The translations under genes and the position numbers were made by a program. From assembly GCA_016705365.1 (NCBI GenBank), contig JADIYI010000002.1, positions 655,636-719,635 of the forward strand: a DNA stretch of 64,000 bases, read 5' to 3'. The notes below the pieces were generated by a model. That model ran no database searches. It was not told where the DNA came from and was given only the letters and a program-made list of their open reading frames with translations. The stretch's first letter is position 1; each line of letters begins with the position of its first letter. The DNA is from Gammaproteobacteria bacterium (GTDB lineage: Bacteria > Pseudomonadota > Gammaproteobacteria > Pseudomonadales > UBA5518). Positions 46,378 to 55,120 of this stretch are shown here, one piece after another.

Positions 46378-46761
46378 ATGATTGCTCTGATGTTGCGTAG
46401 CAAGGGCCTGACCATGATCCTCGCCGGGTTGCTGTTCGTGGCGGCGCCGCGACTCGTGATGGGATAGCTTGATTTTGAATCGCAGGCGGGCGCGGAACTC
46501 GTGCTGCGCCTGTTCGGTCTGTTCGGCGCCGCGATGGGAGTCACGCTGTTCATGCACGCACCGCAGGGAACCGACAATTTCCGGCGCGGCGAATTGATGA
46601 GTTTCGTGGCTGCGGACGCGTCAGCCTGTATCCTGCTGTTGCAGTACGCGCTGCAGGGTGCCATCGGATGGCCGGGCTACGTACTGATGCTCACCTATCT
46701 GTCGAGCTTCGCATTGTTCGGTTATGTTTTGCTGATGATGCGTCGAGTGACGAGGAACTGA
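46378..46761 (+). pseudogene. Small four-helix membrane protein with in-frame amber codon
   Basis: One continuous frame of 128 codons reads MIALMLRSKGLTMILAGLLF, then RLVMG, a TAG at 46465-46467, then LDFESQAGAELVLRLFG, HAPQGTDNFRRGELMSF and a final hydrophobic pair of helices. Without the amber codon the product would be a protein with about four membrane segments. A restart after the stop is possible only at weak codons (GTG at 46501). A single base change in a sense codon explains it. Family unknown; it lies between the receptor and the AraC gene. Confidence 0.7.
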
Positions 46762-46780
46762 CCGCAGCCCAGGGGTCCCG

Positions 46781-47812
46781 ATGAGCGTTGCAACGATCTA
46801 TTCCGAACGAATGTTCCGCCGCTTCGAAACGGACCTCGGACCCTGCGCCGACAAGCTCCGCATTCCGCGCGCCATCTTTCGCGAGCCGGACTTTGAGCTT
46901 TCGATCGACAAGTACTACAGGCTGCTCGACTGCGCGTCGCGCACGACCAACCCGAGGATAGGGCTCACGATCGGTTCCGGAATGGAAGCCGGCGATCTCG
47001 GCCCGCTCGGTCACGCAGCCGCCGCCAGCGCGGACGTGCGCCAGATGCTCGGCGTGCTGTCGCGGTACCTGTATGTGTTCGCGCACTCCAATGTGCTGCG
47101 CATCGACGTGGGACCGCGCCTGTTCGCCGTAGCCTACGACGTCACCGATTCCAATATCGCGATGCACCAGCAGGACGTGGAACTGGCGCTCGCCTACGCC
47201 GTCAGACAGATCCGCGCGCTGACCGGCACCGAGGCAAGTCCACGCATCGTGGAATTCGCGCACGCGCAACCCGCCTACGCGAAGGATCTGCGGAAGTTCT
47301 TCGGCGGTGAGATGCAATTCGGGCGGGGTGGCAACCGGCTGCACTACTCGCGCAATGTGCTGGACCTGCCGATCCACTCGAGCGATCCGAGCCTGCTGCA
47401 CGCGCTGGAGATCTTTCTCTCCGAGCGTCTTAAGGTGCGTTCCGAGGACGCAGACCTGGGCAAGAAGGTCGTGCACCTGATTTCCACTTCGTTGAGCAGC
47501 GGGATGCCGGAGATCGGGCGCATCGCTGCGACCCTCGGCCTGAGCGGGCGCACCCTGCAGCGCCATCTGCAGGACGAGAGCCTGGTGTTCAGCGAGATGG
47601 TCGAGTCCGTGCGCCGCGATATCGCCGAGCAGTATGTGCAGCGCAGCGATTTCAGCCTGACCGACATCGCCCTGATGCTCGGTTACAGCGAACTGAGCGC
47701 CTTTTCCCGCGCCTTTCGACGCTGGACTGGCAGCAGCCCGCAACAGGCGCGTGGTTCCGAGCCTGCTACCACTCCGCGCAGGCGTTCTCACCGCGCAGCC
47801 GCCTCAGCCTGA
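46781..47812 (+). CDS. AraC-family regulator with arabinose-binding-like N-domain
   Basis: A 343-residue regulator. The N-terminal 200 residues (FELSIDKYYRLLDCASRTTN, GDLGPLGHAAAASADVRQML) match the AraC N-domain of the OruR/ArgR-like group. The C-terminal HTH reads IGRIAATLGLSGRTLQRHLQ and SLTDIALMLGYSELSAFSRA with FRRWTGSSP. The last 25 residues are a basic extension. It closes the amine oxidase-receptor operon and is probably its activator. Confidence 0.9.
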   Translation: MSVATIYSERMFRRFETDLGPCADKLRIPRAIFREPDFELSIDKYYRLLDCASRTTNPRIGLTIGSGMEAGDLGPLGHAAAASADVRQMLGVLSRYLYVFAHSNVLRIDVGPRLFAVAYDVTDSNIAMHQQDVELALAYAVRQIRALTGTEASPRIVEFAHAQPAYAKDLRKFFGGEMQFGRGGNRLHYSRNVLDLPIHSSDPSLLHALEIFLSERLKVRSEDADLGKKVVHLISTSLSSGMPEIGRIAATLGLSGRTLQRHLQDESLVFSEMVESVRRDIAEQYVQRSDFSLTDIALMLGYSELSAFSRAFRRWTGSSPQQARGSEPATTPRRRSHRAAASA

Positions 47813-48175
47813 TAGGCCTCACCCAAGCCGATATGGCAACGCAACTCGGCGTTGGCGAGTGGACGGTCGGAAACTGGGAAAACGATGAGACAAAACCGAT
47901 CCTTCGGTTTATCGAGGATCATTTCGTTTCTCGGCTACAACCCGGACCTGCCGAACCCGACCACGACCGCCGAGCATCTCAAGTCGAAGAGACGGGCACT
48001 CGGGTGGAGTCAAAAGCAGGCTGCCCGGCACCTTGGAGTGGATCCCGATACTTGGTCAAACTGGGAGTGTGGTGGTGCGATCCGGGCGAATGTCCATCAG
48101 CGCCGCGTGGCTGATTTTCTGGGCTTATCCGAGTCACGGTGCTGCACCTGCATACCCAATCAAGCAGTGGAATGA
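47813..48175 (+). pseudogene. XRE-type HTH regulator remnant 3
   Basis: Beginning right after the AraC stop, the frame reads LTQADMATQLGVGEWTVGNW and NDETKPILRF. A two-base deletion against remnant 1 (ATCGAGG for ATCCCGAGG near 47913) shifts it; the other frame continues IISFLGYNPDLPNPTTTAEH and GWSQKQAARHLGVDPDTWSN. The first 10-15 residues are missing. Together with remnant 1 it shows that the same gene once flanked both sides of the amine-oxidase island. Confidence 0.75.
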
Positions 48176-48694
48176 CGGGCGCCGAGCGTCTCGGGGTACT
48201 GTGCACGTAGCTCATATCGGTACGCTCTGGATGGCAGCACATATTCAGTTCCAAGCGCCGAACTTCGCGAAGATCATCCTGGGCACATAATTCGGTCAGC
48301 CTTAAAACAAAGCTCAGCACTCAGCCGCCATAACGCTATTCGCGGCAGGAAGCACGTTGCCGTACTTTACGGTTCCCCTCCTGATCACGCGAACAGTAGC
48401 CCGAGCTGCCAAAAAAATGGTCGTGGACGATGAGCCAATTCGACGGCAATGAGTAGTTCAGTTCTGGGAAGGCGGTCTAGCGGCTCCAGGCGGCCACTTG
48501 CATTTCCGGATCTGATTTCGGCATCCCAAAATAGCGGCGGCTTCGATGCCAAGACGCAATTCGAATGGTCAAAAGGGAGACATTGACACACTACCTATGA
48601 AGTCAATAGCTTGGTACGCATTGCGAAATCTTGCACTCGCTTGCGCCGATCGCACAATGACCGAAACGCTCATAGAATGAATGGAGGGTTCGAT
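48176..48694. other. Gene-poor stretch of lower G+C
   Basis: 519 bp without a supported gene. Short frames on both strands have neither ribosome sites nor recognisable products. The base composition drops here and stays lower through about 50.0 kb, suggesting imported DNA. GGAGGG at the right edge serves the gene at 48695. Confidence 0.5.
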
Positions 48695-49390
48695 ATGCTT
48701 GATTCCAAGCAATGTCTAGGGGTGTTTGTATTCTGGATATTTTGCATGCTGGCTAGCCCGAGTTTCTCGCAACCACCGGGATTTGTTCGGGGAGAAGATG
48801 ACGAATCAGAGACATCCAGGGATCGAGGCGCGATCACGCAGGTCACTCCTGATCGGATCGAATTACAGAGGGGCAAGCGAGGATTTCATGTTAGCGTCAC
48901 TGGGAGCGGGCTCCCTGCCGTTCAGAAGGAACCTATACAGCGGGGCGACAAAGACGCGATACGTGAAGTGCTACAACTTTTTCCGGAAGTCGGCGCAGTA
49001 GAGGACTTTGATTTTGTTGTGAGGGGCGACCCAAGTGACGTCCCGACAATAAATCTCACAGCTGGCATCTTCGACGACCCCAAGGACACATCCGATGATT
49101 TGATAGAGGAACGAGCGGAGTTCGAGACGATCGACGAGGACATGACGGTCGTGCCGATTTTCATCTACCAATACGGCGGCAAGGGGCTTCGCATGAACGG
49201 GTTGGATGGATCGACCGAGTTCATCGAGCCTGTAAATGAGATGACGGCATTGAAAACACGGGTGTGCTTTGCAACTTCGACGCAGCAGATATTCTCATGC
49301 AACAACAGTACAAGCTTGCGTGTCTATCGCGAGAGCACGGTTGGCCTACCAATTTGCCAAGAGGACGGTACGCCATGCACATCGGATTGA
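48695..49390 (+). pseudogene. Secreted protein of unknown family, probably 5' part of a frameshifted metalloprotease-like gene
   Basis: A 231-residue frame with GGAGGG nine bases before the ATG. Residues 1-26 form a signal peptide (CLGVFVFWIFCMLASPSFSQ). The mature part is acidic, with several Cys toward the end (RVCFATSTQQIFSCNNS, PICQEDGTPC). The frame stops just where a second frame with a zincin-like motif takes over, and neither part looks complete alone. I therefore read 48695-49959 as one gene broken by a frameshift near 49375, though two overlapping genes are possible. Confidence 0.5.
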
Positions 49391-49959
49391 ATGAAGCCGA
49401 AGACTATATGAGCATTGTGCAGCCTCTTTGGTGCTGTGCACCGGGGACAACGGCATCTCCGATCGGGAAATTTATCAGTGGCAACTGGCAAATCAACATC
49501 AAGTCAATGTTGCCACTGCCAGTTACGCAATCTATTGAAGCCTTGGCGGAATTCGACCCAAACACGGACGGGACTGCTGCTGACCCCGATCTGGAGTCAT
49601 ACACAGAGGAAGCAATCAAAGAAGTAATGGCACACGAATTCGGTCGTGCGTTTCACTTCAATTCGCAATGGTCGGGAGCGACACACGTCAGCCACTTTGC
49701 TAGAGCCTGGAAAGAGGGATTTGCCGACACAGTCGCAATTTTTATTAGCGCAGATCGACACGGCGGCGATTGGAACGTTGACGATATTTTCACCGCGCCC
49801 ACCGTCGATCCAGCTACCGGTGGCCTTGTGGGGGCGTCGGGGCCCATCCAGTACATTGAAGGTACTTGGGAAAGTCTCGAAGAGCATGAGGCTGGCCACC
49901 TGTTTACTGATTTTTTTATGGCTCATCGCGTAATCGTGTGGGTAGAAATCGGAGTGTGA
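49375..49959 (+). pseudogene. Zincin-like metalloprotease part with broken HExxH
   Basis: From MHIGLNEAEDYMSIVQPLWC the frame reaches EVMAHEFGRAFHFNSQW. Zincins have HExxH; here HEFG is followed by Arg (CGT) where His (CAT/CAC) is expected, so one base change would restore HEFGH. The later EHEAGHLFTDFFMAH supplies further His/Glu residues. The product is probably inactive as a protease. No ribosome site precedes the first Met, which supports reading it as the 3' part of the upstream frame. Confidence 0.5.
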
Positions 49960-49970
49960 CATGATCGAAA

Positions 49971-50020
49971 GCCTTGCAAACAAGGCATTTCCCGGGTTTT
50001 ATCCCATGCGTAAAACCGGG
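49971..50020. terminator. Two tandem stem-loops after the protease-like gene
   Basis: GCCTTG-CAAA-CAAGGC (49971-49986) is a perfect small hairpin. CCCGGGTTTTA (49991-50001) pairs with TAAAACCGGG (50011-50020) except for one bulged base. They lie between the gene end and the IS91 fixed end at 50028. They may terminate transcription or be secondary structure that attracts the element. Confidence 0.45.
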
Positions 50021-50288
50021 ATGATTTAAGGATAAGCAGAATAAAGCCCCTGCCCGACCGAATCCAACTGTCCGGTACCGCCGTCCGGTACGGCTGACGC
50101 CCAGCGGCATGCGTGTGTCCTGCCCACGAATTGCCCGGATCCTCGACCGCACCGTAGGCAAACGCGGGCGATCCACTATTCGGAACGCCCTACGATCCGT
50201 CTTCACCGTCGCTTGAACACAGCACCGCCCCTGCCGATCCCCGATCGCAGCGTCCCCGCTCCCGATTCGCGCGCTCCGTGTGCGCCGC

Positions 50289-51748
50289 TCACGCACTCAC
50301 CGGCGGCCCTGTCGACGGTGGGCCGAGTGGAGCAGTGTCGCCTCGGTCTTCCCCGCACATGCTCGGATCCGCTCGATCAGCGCCGGCTCCTCGATGCAGG
50401 CGATGATCTTACCGCCTGGCCGCAGCGCACGCAGCTCACGTCGATGCCAAAGACCCGCTTCCAGTCGTTGGGCCCAACTCATCGCCGCGTGCCGCTCGAT
50501 GGCAGAGCGCTCGGGCTGCGCGGTTCCCTTTCCTTCCTCCGGCCCCTGCCCGAGGGCGTCACCTCCGCACGCCAGCGGTGGTTCGGTGCCAGCACGCCGT
50601 GGTAGCGAGTCAAGTTGACGCGAGGGCGCGGCACCAATGCAGCAAGGCGGGCGATGAAATCCAGAGGTTCGAAAACGACGTGCGTCGTCCCGTCATGATA
50701 CGGCGTCTTGAGCAGGTACACCACCTTGCCCTGCGCATTCACCGTGAGCCGCTGCTCGGCCACCGCCGGGCGGGCGATGTAGCGGCACAGCCGCTCGCGC
50801 ACCGTGCGCTGGTGTGCCTCGCAGCTCACGCCGGCGTGTAAGGAAAAGCCGTTCGCCTTCGCCACCCGCTCGTTGCGCGGTTCCTCGCCCGCGAGCGCCG
50901 TGATCGTGCGCAGCACCAGCGCCTTGCGCCCGGCCTGCGGCCCCACCGCGATGCGGTAGGTCACTGAGCTGCCGAGGAGCTGGCGTATCGCATCCGTATC
51001 CTCGACGGACGGCAGCTCGAGCCACGCACTCTCCGCATCGCGCTGCAACAGCCCCATCCGCTCCAGCGCCCGCCCCACCCGCTCGGCGATCTGCTGCACC
51101 AGGTGCTCAAGCTCCTCGCGCTCCGGCGCCTTCACCCGCCTGAAGCGCAGCCGCCGACCGAACGCGGCACGTGCACGCCGTCCAGGCAGAGCATGTGCAG
51201 GTGGATGTTCAAGTTCAAGGCGCTGCCGAAGCGCTGCACCAGCGTCACCGCACCGTGGCCACCTCCTTGCATCTGAACCCGGCCTTGTGCGCGAGGTGCG
51301 TGACGAGCAGGCGGTAGATCACCTCCAGCGCCTTGGCGAGTGCCTCGGGGGCGGGAGGCAAAGAGAAAGCGCAGCGCGAAGGGGAAGCTGACCACCCACT
51401 GGCGCAGGGCAGCGCCGGCAGCACCTCGTCGGCAAGGAGCGCAGCGTCTCGGCCATGCGCCGGGCGCCGCAGCTGGGGCAGAAGCCTCGCTTCTTGCAGC
51501 TGAAAGCCACGAGCCGCTCGAAGTGGCAGGACTCGCAGCGTACGCGCAAAAAGCCGTGCTCGAGCCGCCCGCACTTCAGGTAGGCCTCGAACTCCCTCTC
51601 GACATACGCGGGCAAGACCTTGCCCTGCTCGGCCAGGGACGCAACGAATGCCGGGTAATGCTGCTCCACCAGCCGGTAGAGACGGGTTTCCTCGGGGCGG
51701 TGGCGCGCGTAGGCGAGTCCACCGGCAGCTTCCTGCCCGTGCTTGCAT
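50289..51748 (-). pseudogene. IS91-family transposase (multiply frameshifted), copy 3
   Basis: All segments seen in copy 1 are present, including CESCHFERLVAFSCKKRGFC and [20 protein letters not shown]. The AAAAG run missing an A in copy 1 is intact here. However, single-base losses near 50350, 50410, 50530, 51150, 51250, 51350 and 51440 break the frame repeatedly. Confidence 0.8.
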
Positions 51749-51752
51749 CGGC

Positions 51753-52056
51753 TGCGCGTCTTGCGCTGCCAAGGGTTGCCTCAGTGTGGATCTGTGGCGT
51801 CTCCGCGTGCAAGCCACAGCCAGCCAGGTAGCTCTCCACATCGATGCCGACAAATCGACAGGAAAGCCGATTTGCCACGACCGCCAGGTCGCCCCGAAGG
51901 GGTGCGGCACACGGATGTGCCGCATGCCACCCGCTCAGCCGTCGCGCCCGTCATCGCCGCGTGCGGCTCGATCGCGGATCGCTCCGGGCTTTGCAATGCC
52001 CCTGCCCGTCTTCGGCCCCTGCCCGAGGCGTTACCTCCGCACGCCAGCGGTGATTC
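51753..52056 (-). pseudogene. 3' remnant of second IS91-type transposase in copy 3
   Basis: Corresponds to 38033-38342 of copy 1, with the same GIDVESYLAGC segment and insertion, but the final 51 bases present in copy 1 are absent. Confidence 0.65.
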
Positions 52057-52582
52057 AGGTGAAGTGCGCGGTGCTCGATGGGCTGAGTTCGATATGGCAG
52101 GTAAGCTCTGGACAATCCCGGCCGAGCGGATGAAAGCCAAACGTGAGCATCAGGTGCCATTGAGCGATGCCGCAATGGTCTTGCTGGAGTCGATGCCGAA
52201 GGATAGCGACGATGATGTGGTGTTCGCCGGTACCAAAGGCCAGCCCTTGTCCGATATGTCGCTGACCGCAGTGATCCGGCGCATGAACGGCGACGAGAAG
52301 CCCGTCTGGGCGGATGCCAACGGCGACAGCATCACCGTTCATGGTTTCCGCAGCACGTTCCGCATGTGGGCGGCAGAGACCACCAATTACCCGCGTGAGG
52401 TTGCCGAACACGCGCTGGCGCACCAGTTGCCGGATGCGGTCGAGCGCGCCTATCAGCGCGGTTCGCAGTTCGCCAAGCGTGCCGCCTTGATGGCCGAGTG
52501 GGCCGTGTATTGCGCCACGGTGCCGACCGATGCGGTGGTCAAGCCGATTCGTGGCACGGCGTTGCGCATAGCGCCCGAATAA
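52057..52582 (+). pseudogene. P4-type tyrosine integrase, C-terminal catalytic fragment
   Basis: The frame enters from IS91 copy 3 as GEVRGARWAEFDMAGKLWTI. It continues with MKAKREHQVPLSDAAMVLL, DSITVHGFRSTFRMWAAE and AEHALAHQLPDAVERAYQRG. The catalytic Arg (RGARW), HxxR (HGFR), second His and Tyr are all present, but the N-terminal DNA-binding two thirds are gone. An integrase of this type would have mobilised the adjacent defence island. No tRNA target is left in view. Confidence 0.85.
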
Positions 52583-52727
52583 ACAAGCTGAGCCGCAAGT
52601 GCAGGACGATGCGCACCGCCCCGGTGTAGCCGCCGGAGCCGTGGGCAGTTTCATCGCCGACGGCGCGGGGCTTGCGGGGTTTGATGCAAGCCCCGTGACG
52701 GAGCGGTCAGATACCGTACTTCATGCC

Positions 52728-54010
52728 TTACGCACCAGCGCCTTTCTTGCCGCCACTCTCACCCGCCGCCCTGAATTCATCGTAGGCCATATCCCAATTT
52801 ACCTTCGGGAATGCAACTTTGACCGACTCAAGAAAATCTTTGCGGTTCAACGTCTCGAATGTGACATCCTTGGGAAACGCTCGTCCAGCTTCATTTCCTG
52901 GATGAGTGACTCGGCGCTGGGAAAACAAGGTCAAGCTCCTCTTTGAGCCAGTATCTCAAATCGTCCTCTGACGGTTGCCGCTGAGCAACTGACCAAGCAA
53001 GGCGTCCGGCGGCGTTTCGACCACGCGCGGCAGGTAGTAGGCGACGATCTGATCGCGTGACTCATCCAAGTGCTTCTGCAATTCTGCTGCTACGTCCGCC
53101 TGATGTTTCTTCAATTTCTCGCGGAACGCTGTCAGCCGCTCGGTCAAATGCGGCTTTGCCGCCTTCAGCACCACTCGCCCGTGATCCTTGCCCAGTGATG
53201 GCGTGAAGTTCTTGCGAATATCGTTGAGGGCGTCTTCGAGCGGTTTGGACGAGAGCTTGCTGCCCTTCTCGATCAGCTCGAACGTGGTGCGCAATCGGTT
53301 TTCCAAATCCTTGCTGCCACCCAGCTTCTGGATGCTTGCCGGAATCGCCAGTCGATGGCGCTGGATCGCGGCACCGGTGAGGCTCAATTCGACATATTGC
53401 AGGTAAGGCTCAAACACCCGAACCTGCCGCGCCAGATCAAAGCGTACCGGCGGGCTTCTTTCAGGTTGCTACCAACCTCGGTGAATTTGTCATCCGTTAC
53501 CTGTGCCGACCCCACATCCAGAGGCAAGGCTTCGATTCGCCGTTTCTCTTCGGGTGTTTTCGCTTGCGCCACGGCAATCGCCTTGGCGGCCGGTGAAAGA
53601 CGAGCCAGGGCTTCCGCCATCTGTTCGCCGGACATGCGTATGGCGTTGGGTGCCCCACTGCCGGTAGGTTCGGCTTCGAGATACAGGGCGGTCGGGGTGA
53701 AAATAAAGCCTGTGTCGTCAACAATCACCAGCGCAGTGCGCAGACCGGGGGAACTGCGGACGTGGACTTCGGCATCACGCAACAGTTTCACCGCATCAAT
53801 CTCACCATAGCCCATGCGCATCACGCGCTCGTCGAAATCCAGGCAAACGGTCAGCATTTCTGGCCCGAGCCGGCCACCCGTTTCCACCATTGCCTGTGCC
53901 ACGTTGGACTGAATACCTGGTGCGGCGTAGCAAACGGACTGCCGGGCAGACCGAATCAGGTCGGCGATGCGTTGCGACGAGAGCGAACAGAACAGCGCAT
54001 CGGTACTCAT
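52728..54010 (-). pseudogene. PLD-like protein of the defence island (frameshifted)
   Basis: The ATG overlaps the natural stop of the Bro-N gene (ATGA). The N-terminal part (LSSQRIADLIRSARQSVCYA, then GRLGPEMLTVCLDFDERVMR and TALVIVDDTGFIFTPTALYL) resembles a phospholipase-D-like domain that lacks clear HKD motifs. The rest is helical and charged (AAELQKHLDESRDQIVAYYL). Frameshifts near 53420, 52965 and 52900 divide a gene of about 425 codons, which ends NWDMAYDEFRAAGESGGKK. Exact role unknown. Confidence 0.6.
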
Positions 54011-54952
54011 GTATTGCCACCCTTCGGTTTCTTCTTGGGCGCAACCGCCTTGCGTTTCGTCGGCTTCGCAGACGCCGCATTGGCACAGCACCGCGCCAGC
54101 GGCCGGCGGGGGCAAGTAGTTGCTGCGGCTCACCACCGGCTGGCCGCTCTGCTTCTCAATATCCTTGCGCGTTCTACCCGCCACCGCGCCACCATCTTTC
54201 GCATCTTTTTTGAGCGGCGCGATGCCCTGCGAATCGCGGTCGCGGTGCAGCTTGGTGGTCGTTGCCTCGCCAAGCATGGTCAGGATCAACTCGATGTCGG
54301 TCATGTGATCGCGCAGGTTTTCCCGCGCCAGCGACTTCACCTGCTTGTAGTCGTCCACCTTCAGATCGAAGGTGCCCTGCATGATCTCGTTGGTCAGAAT
54401 CGCAAACTCCACGCTGGAAGCCACGCCGCGCGCTTTCCACTCATCGGTCAAATCCTGCCGCACCGCGATACCGCGCAGGCGCTTGTCGATCCACTCTTTC
54501 GGGTAGCCCTTCTTTTCGTAGAGTTCCTGCATCCGCCCCATCGCCAGCTCGGGGTTCTCGATCTCATCCAGACGCTCCTTGCCCACCTTGGCCAGCCAGC
54601 GCTTGAAAGGTTCGGCCTTGGGGCTGGGGATCGACTGGATCAAGCGGAAAATGCCTTGCGTATTCCAGCACTGGAGTTTCTGCCGCCCGCCTGCCGTCTC
54701 AAACGCCAGCGCAAGGGGGGGTGCAATTTGTCCCCCCCCTTGGCTATCCAGGCTCAAATCGGGGTCGCGCCGGCGCATCTTCTTCCAATAGTCCGACGGA
54801 TCGGCGGCATCCGTCAGCGCGGCAACGATGTCGGTGATGACAAACCACCATTCGTCGTTATGCAGAGTGCGGCGAATGGCCTTTTGCTGAAAAACAGCGG
54901 CAGGGGCGGCGGCGGTATCCGGCTTGGCAACTTTTTGCTCATGGCGTTTCAT
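54007..54952 (-). pseudogene. Bro-N domain (phage antirepressor-like) protein, frameshifted near its end
   Basis: About 315 residues. The N-terminal Bro-N domain is clear: QKAIRRTLHNDEWWFVITDI, then YWKKMRRRD and CWNTQGIFRLIQSIPSPKAE. A conserved helical C-part follows (GIAVRQDLTDEWKARGV). Close to 54090 the frame shifts: the basic tail AKPTKRKAVAPKKKPKGGNT and its TGA appear only in the neighbouring frame. Such Bro-N proteins are often encoded with type I restriction genes. Confidence 0.75.
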
Positions 54953-55120
54953 GCGAAATATTTACTACAAAAGTCGGCGCTGGCGAGACGGCGCAGTCGG
55001 CTTCAACCCGTGACAAAACGTCCGACTTCCTCCCAATCCGAATTCTTGAACCCTGGCGTCTTGGCGTTCTCCGTGACAGCGTGCCTAGTTTGATCTGATG
55101 CGCCCGCAGAGAATCCCGGC

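Larger units (their letters stand above)
50028..52056 (-). mobile_element. IS91-family element, copy 3
   Basis: Begins with the same AAGGATAAGCAG boundary and can be aligned with copy 1 through the whole transposase and the upstream second-element remnant to GCCAGCGGTGATTC at 52056, then switches directly into an integrase gene. It differs from copy 1 mainly by many one- and two-base insertions and deletions. Confidence 0.85.

Noticed and set aside
46465..46467. Amber codon as pyrrolysine or programmed readthrough
   Set aside because: No pyrrolysine genes or stimulatory structure are visible here; a simple nonsense mutation or read error is more likely.
48385..48591. 68-codon minus-strand frame
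   Set aside because: No ribosome site, no recognisable fold, and it lies in low-G+C debris.
49971..50020. Integron attC site
   Set aside because: The hairpins lack the conserved R and L box core sites and no integron integrase or cassette array is present.
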